The translations under genes were made by a program, and so were the position numbers. A stretch of 5,581 bases of DNA from an uncultured Rhodospirillales bacterium. Lineage in GTDB: Bacteria; Pseudomonadota; Alphaproteobacteria; Acetobacterales; Acetobacteraceae. The DNA is taken from contig CAIMVB010000325.1 in assembly GCA_903844785.1 (NCBI GenBank), forward strand, positions 1-5,581, written 5' to 3'. Below the pieces are notes generated by a model. The model was not told the DNA's origin. It saw only the letters and a program-made list of their open reading frames with translations, and made no database searches. Position 1 is the stretch's first letter. Every line of letters starts with the position of its first letter. This document shows positions 4,782 to 5,581 of the stretch, one piece after another.

Positions 4782-5581
4782 ATGACACAGAATTTTCCAA
4801 GCTTTGCCGAAGCGCTGCGCGTGTGGCTGCGCATCGGTTTGCTGTCCTTCGGCGGGCCTGCCGCGCAGATTGCCGTGATGCACCGTGAAGTGGTTGAACA
4901 ACGCCATTGGGTATCCGATGCGCGTTTTCTGCATGCGCTGAATTTCTGCATGTTGCTGCCGGGGCCAGAGGCGCAGCAATTGGCGACCTATCTTGGCTGG
5001 CTGATGCATGGTGTGCGCGGTGGCCTGGTGGCGGGTTTGCTGTTTATCCTGCCCGGTGCGGTGGTGATGCTGGCGCTTTCCATCACCTACGCGACACTTG
5101 GCGATGTACCGATTGTGGCCGCGCTTTTCTTTGGCTTGAAATGCGCGGTGCTGGTGCTGGTGGTGGAAGCGCTACTGCGTGTGGCGAAACGCGCGCTGAA
5201 AGGGCCTGTGCCTGTTGCACTTGCCGTCGCGGCGTTCGCGGCACTTGCGCTGTTCAATGTGCCATTTCCTTTGGTGGTGCTGGCCGCCTTGTCGATTGGT
5301 TTTGCGCTGCCACATGCCTTCAGCGGCGCCGGGCATGGCGCGGCCAAGGATGGGCCCCCTGCGCTTTTGGATGCCGCCATCGCCGCCGATCCGCAGCGCA
5401 TACCGCGTATGGCAGGTGCGGCGCGGCGCGCGGGCTTATTAGCGCTGGCGCTGTGGCTTTGGCCTGTGGTGCTGCTGATGGGGTCTGGCGTTTTTGGCGA
5501 TATCGCCTGGTTTTTCTCCAAGCTTGCGGTGGTGACTTTCGGCGGCGCCTATGCGGTGCTGGCTTATGCCGCGCAGGAAGC
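4782..5581 (+). CDS. chrA: ChrA-family chromate transporter, 3' end beyond window
   Basis: The first 266 codons of a CHR-family membrane transporter; the frame stays open to the window end. Characterised ChrA proteins export chromate from the cytoplasm using the proton motive force, though many family members have untested substrates. The first CHR domain is complete: LLSFGGPAAQIAVMHREVV (20-38), the WVSDARFLHALNFCMLLPGP stretch (43-62), EAQQLATYLGW (63-73) and a Gly-Pro-rich helix ending LPG (90-92). After hydrophobic helices to about residue 176 and a polar linker (about 177-215), a second half begins with FFSKLAVVTFGGAYAVLAYA (244-263), the normal opening of the second CHR domain. It is therefore a two-domain (long-chain) ChrA, usually about 400 residues or more, and truncated here only by the window edge. 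Its ATG lies four bases after the flavoprotein stop, so it is probably co-transcribed. A functional link to dicarboxylate metabolism is not evident. Confidence 0.92.
   Translation, partial: MTQNFPSFAEALRVWLRIGLLSFGGPAAQIAVMHREVVEQRHWVSDARFLHALNFCMLLPGPEAQQLATYLGWLMHGVRGGLVAGLLFILPGAVVMLALSITYATLGDVPIVAALFFGLKCAVLVLVVEALLRVAKRALKGPVPVALAVAAFAALALFNVPFPLVVLAALSIGFALPHAFSGAGHGAAKDGPPALLDAAIAADPQRIPRMAGAARRAGLLALALWLWPVVLLMGSGVFGDIAWFFSKLAVVTFGGAYAVLAYAAQE

Noticed and set aside
2903..4951. A 682-codon open frame on the minus strand across the flavoprotein gene
   Set aside because: It is antisense to a clear SdhA-type protein with intact catalytic motifs and spans into both neighbouring genes. 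Its translation is rich in His, Arg, Ala and Gln with no recognisable domain. Long antisense frames are common in GC-rich coding DNA.

Overview
The window is a compact, single-direction (+ strand) block of seven genes from a high-GC bacterium. The GC-rich codon use, the tight overlaps and the gene types suggest a proteobacterium, most likely an alphaproteobacterium (for example an Acetobacteraceae or Rhodospirillales relative). That placement is inferred from style and recalled similarity, not from a marker gene. There are no RNA genes, mobile elements, CRISPR arrays or long non-coding stretches. The longest gap between genes is about 58 bases.

Layout: (1) 10-357 and (2) 357-698 are two small three-helix membrane anchors of a succinate dehydrogenase/fumarate reductase (SDH/FRD)-type complex. 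(3) 688-1419 is a TauE/SafE-family anion permease. (4) 1478-2386 and (5) 2430-3038 are the alpha and beta subunits of a two-subunit class I (iron-sulfur) fumarase/tartrate-dehydratase-type hydratase. (6) 3038-4777 is an SdhA/FrdA-type flavoprotein. (7) 4782-5581 is the 5' part of a ChrA-type chromate transporter that runs off the window. Genes 1/2, 2/3 and 5/6 overlap, 6/7 are 4 bases apart, and the only gaps (58 and 43 bases) carry good ribosome binding sites, so the whole block looks like one operon. The iron-sulfur subunit (SdhB/FrdB) is not in the window. A four-codon reading frame ending at base 17, overlapping gene 1, is where its 3' end could lie.

Taken together, the genes encode two consecutive reactions on a C4-type dicarboxylate: saturated diacid <-> unsaturated diacid (SDH/FRD-like complex) and unsaturated diacid <-> hydroxy diacid (fumarase-like). 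An anion permease is interleaved. In the simplest reading this is an accessory succinate-fumarate-malate module.

Several features argue that it is not an ordinary TCA-cycle copy. The flavoprotein has Cys where the FAD-attaching His normally sits. Its substrate-side loop is altered (about six extra residues, Thr->Glu, and RGEGG->RGAGG) although the core catalytic His/Arg residues are kept. The hydratase beta subunit departs from the usual RDxxHKR-type motif. The flavoprotein gene is also displaced to the far end, behind the permease and hydratase. A specialised or fumarate-reducing dicarboxylate pathway is a reasonable hypothesis, but the substrate cannot be read from the sequence.
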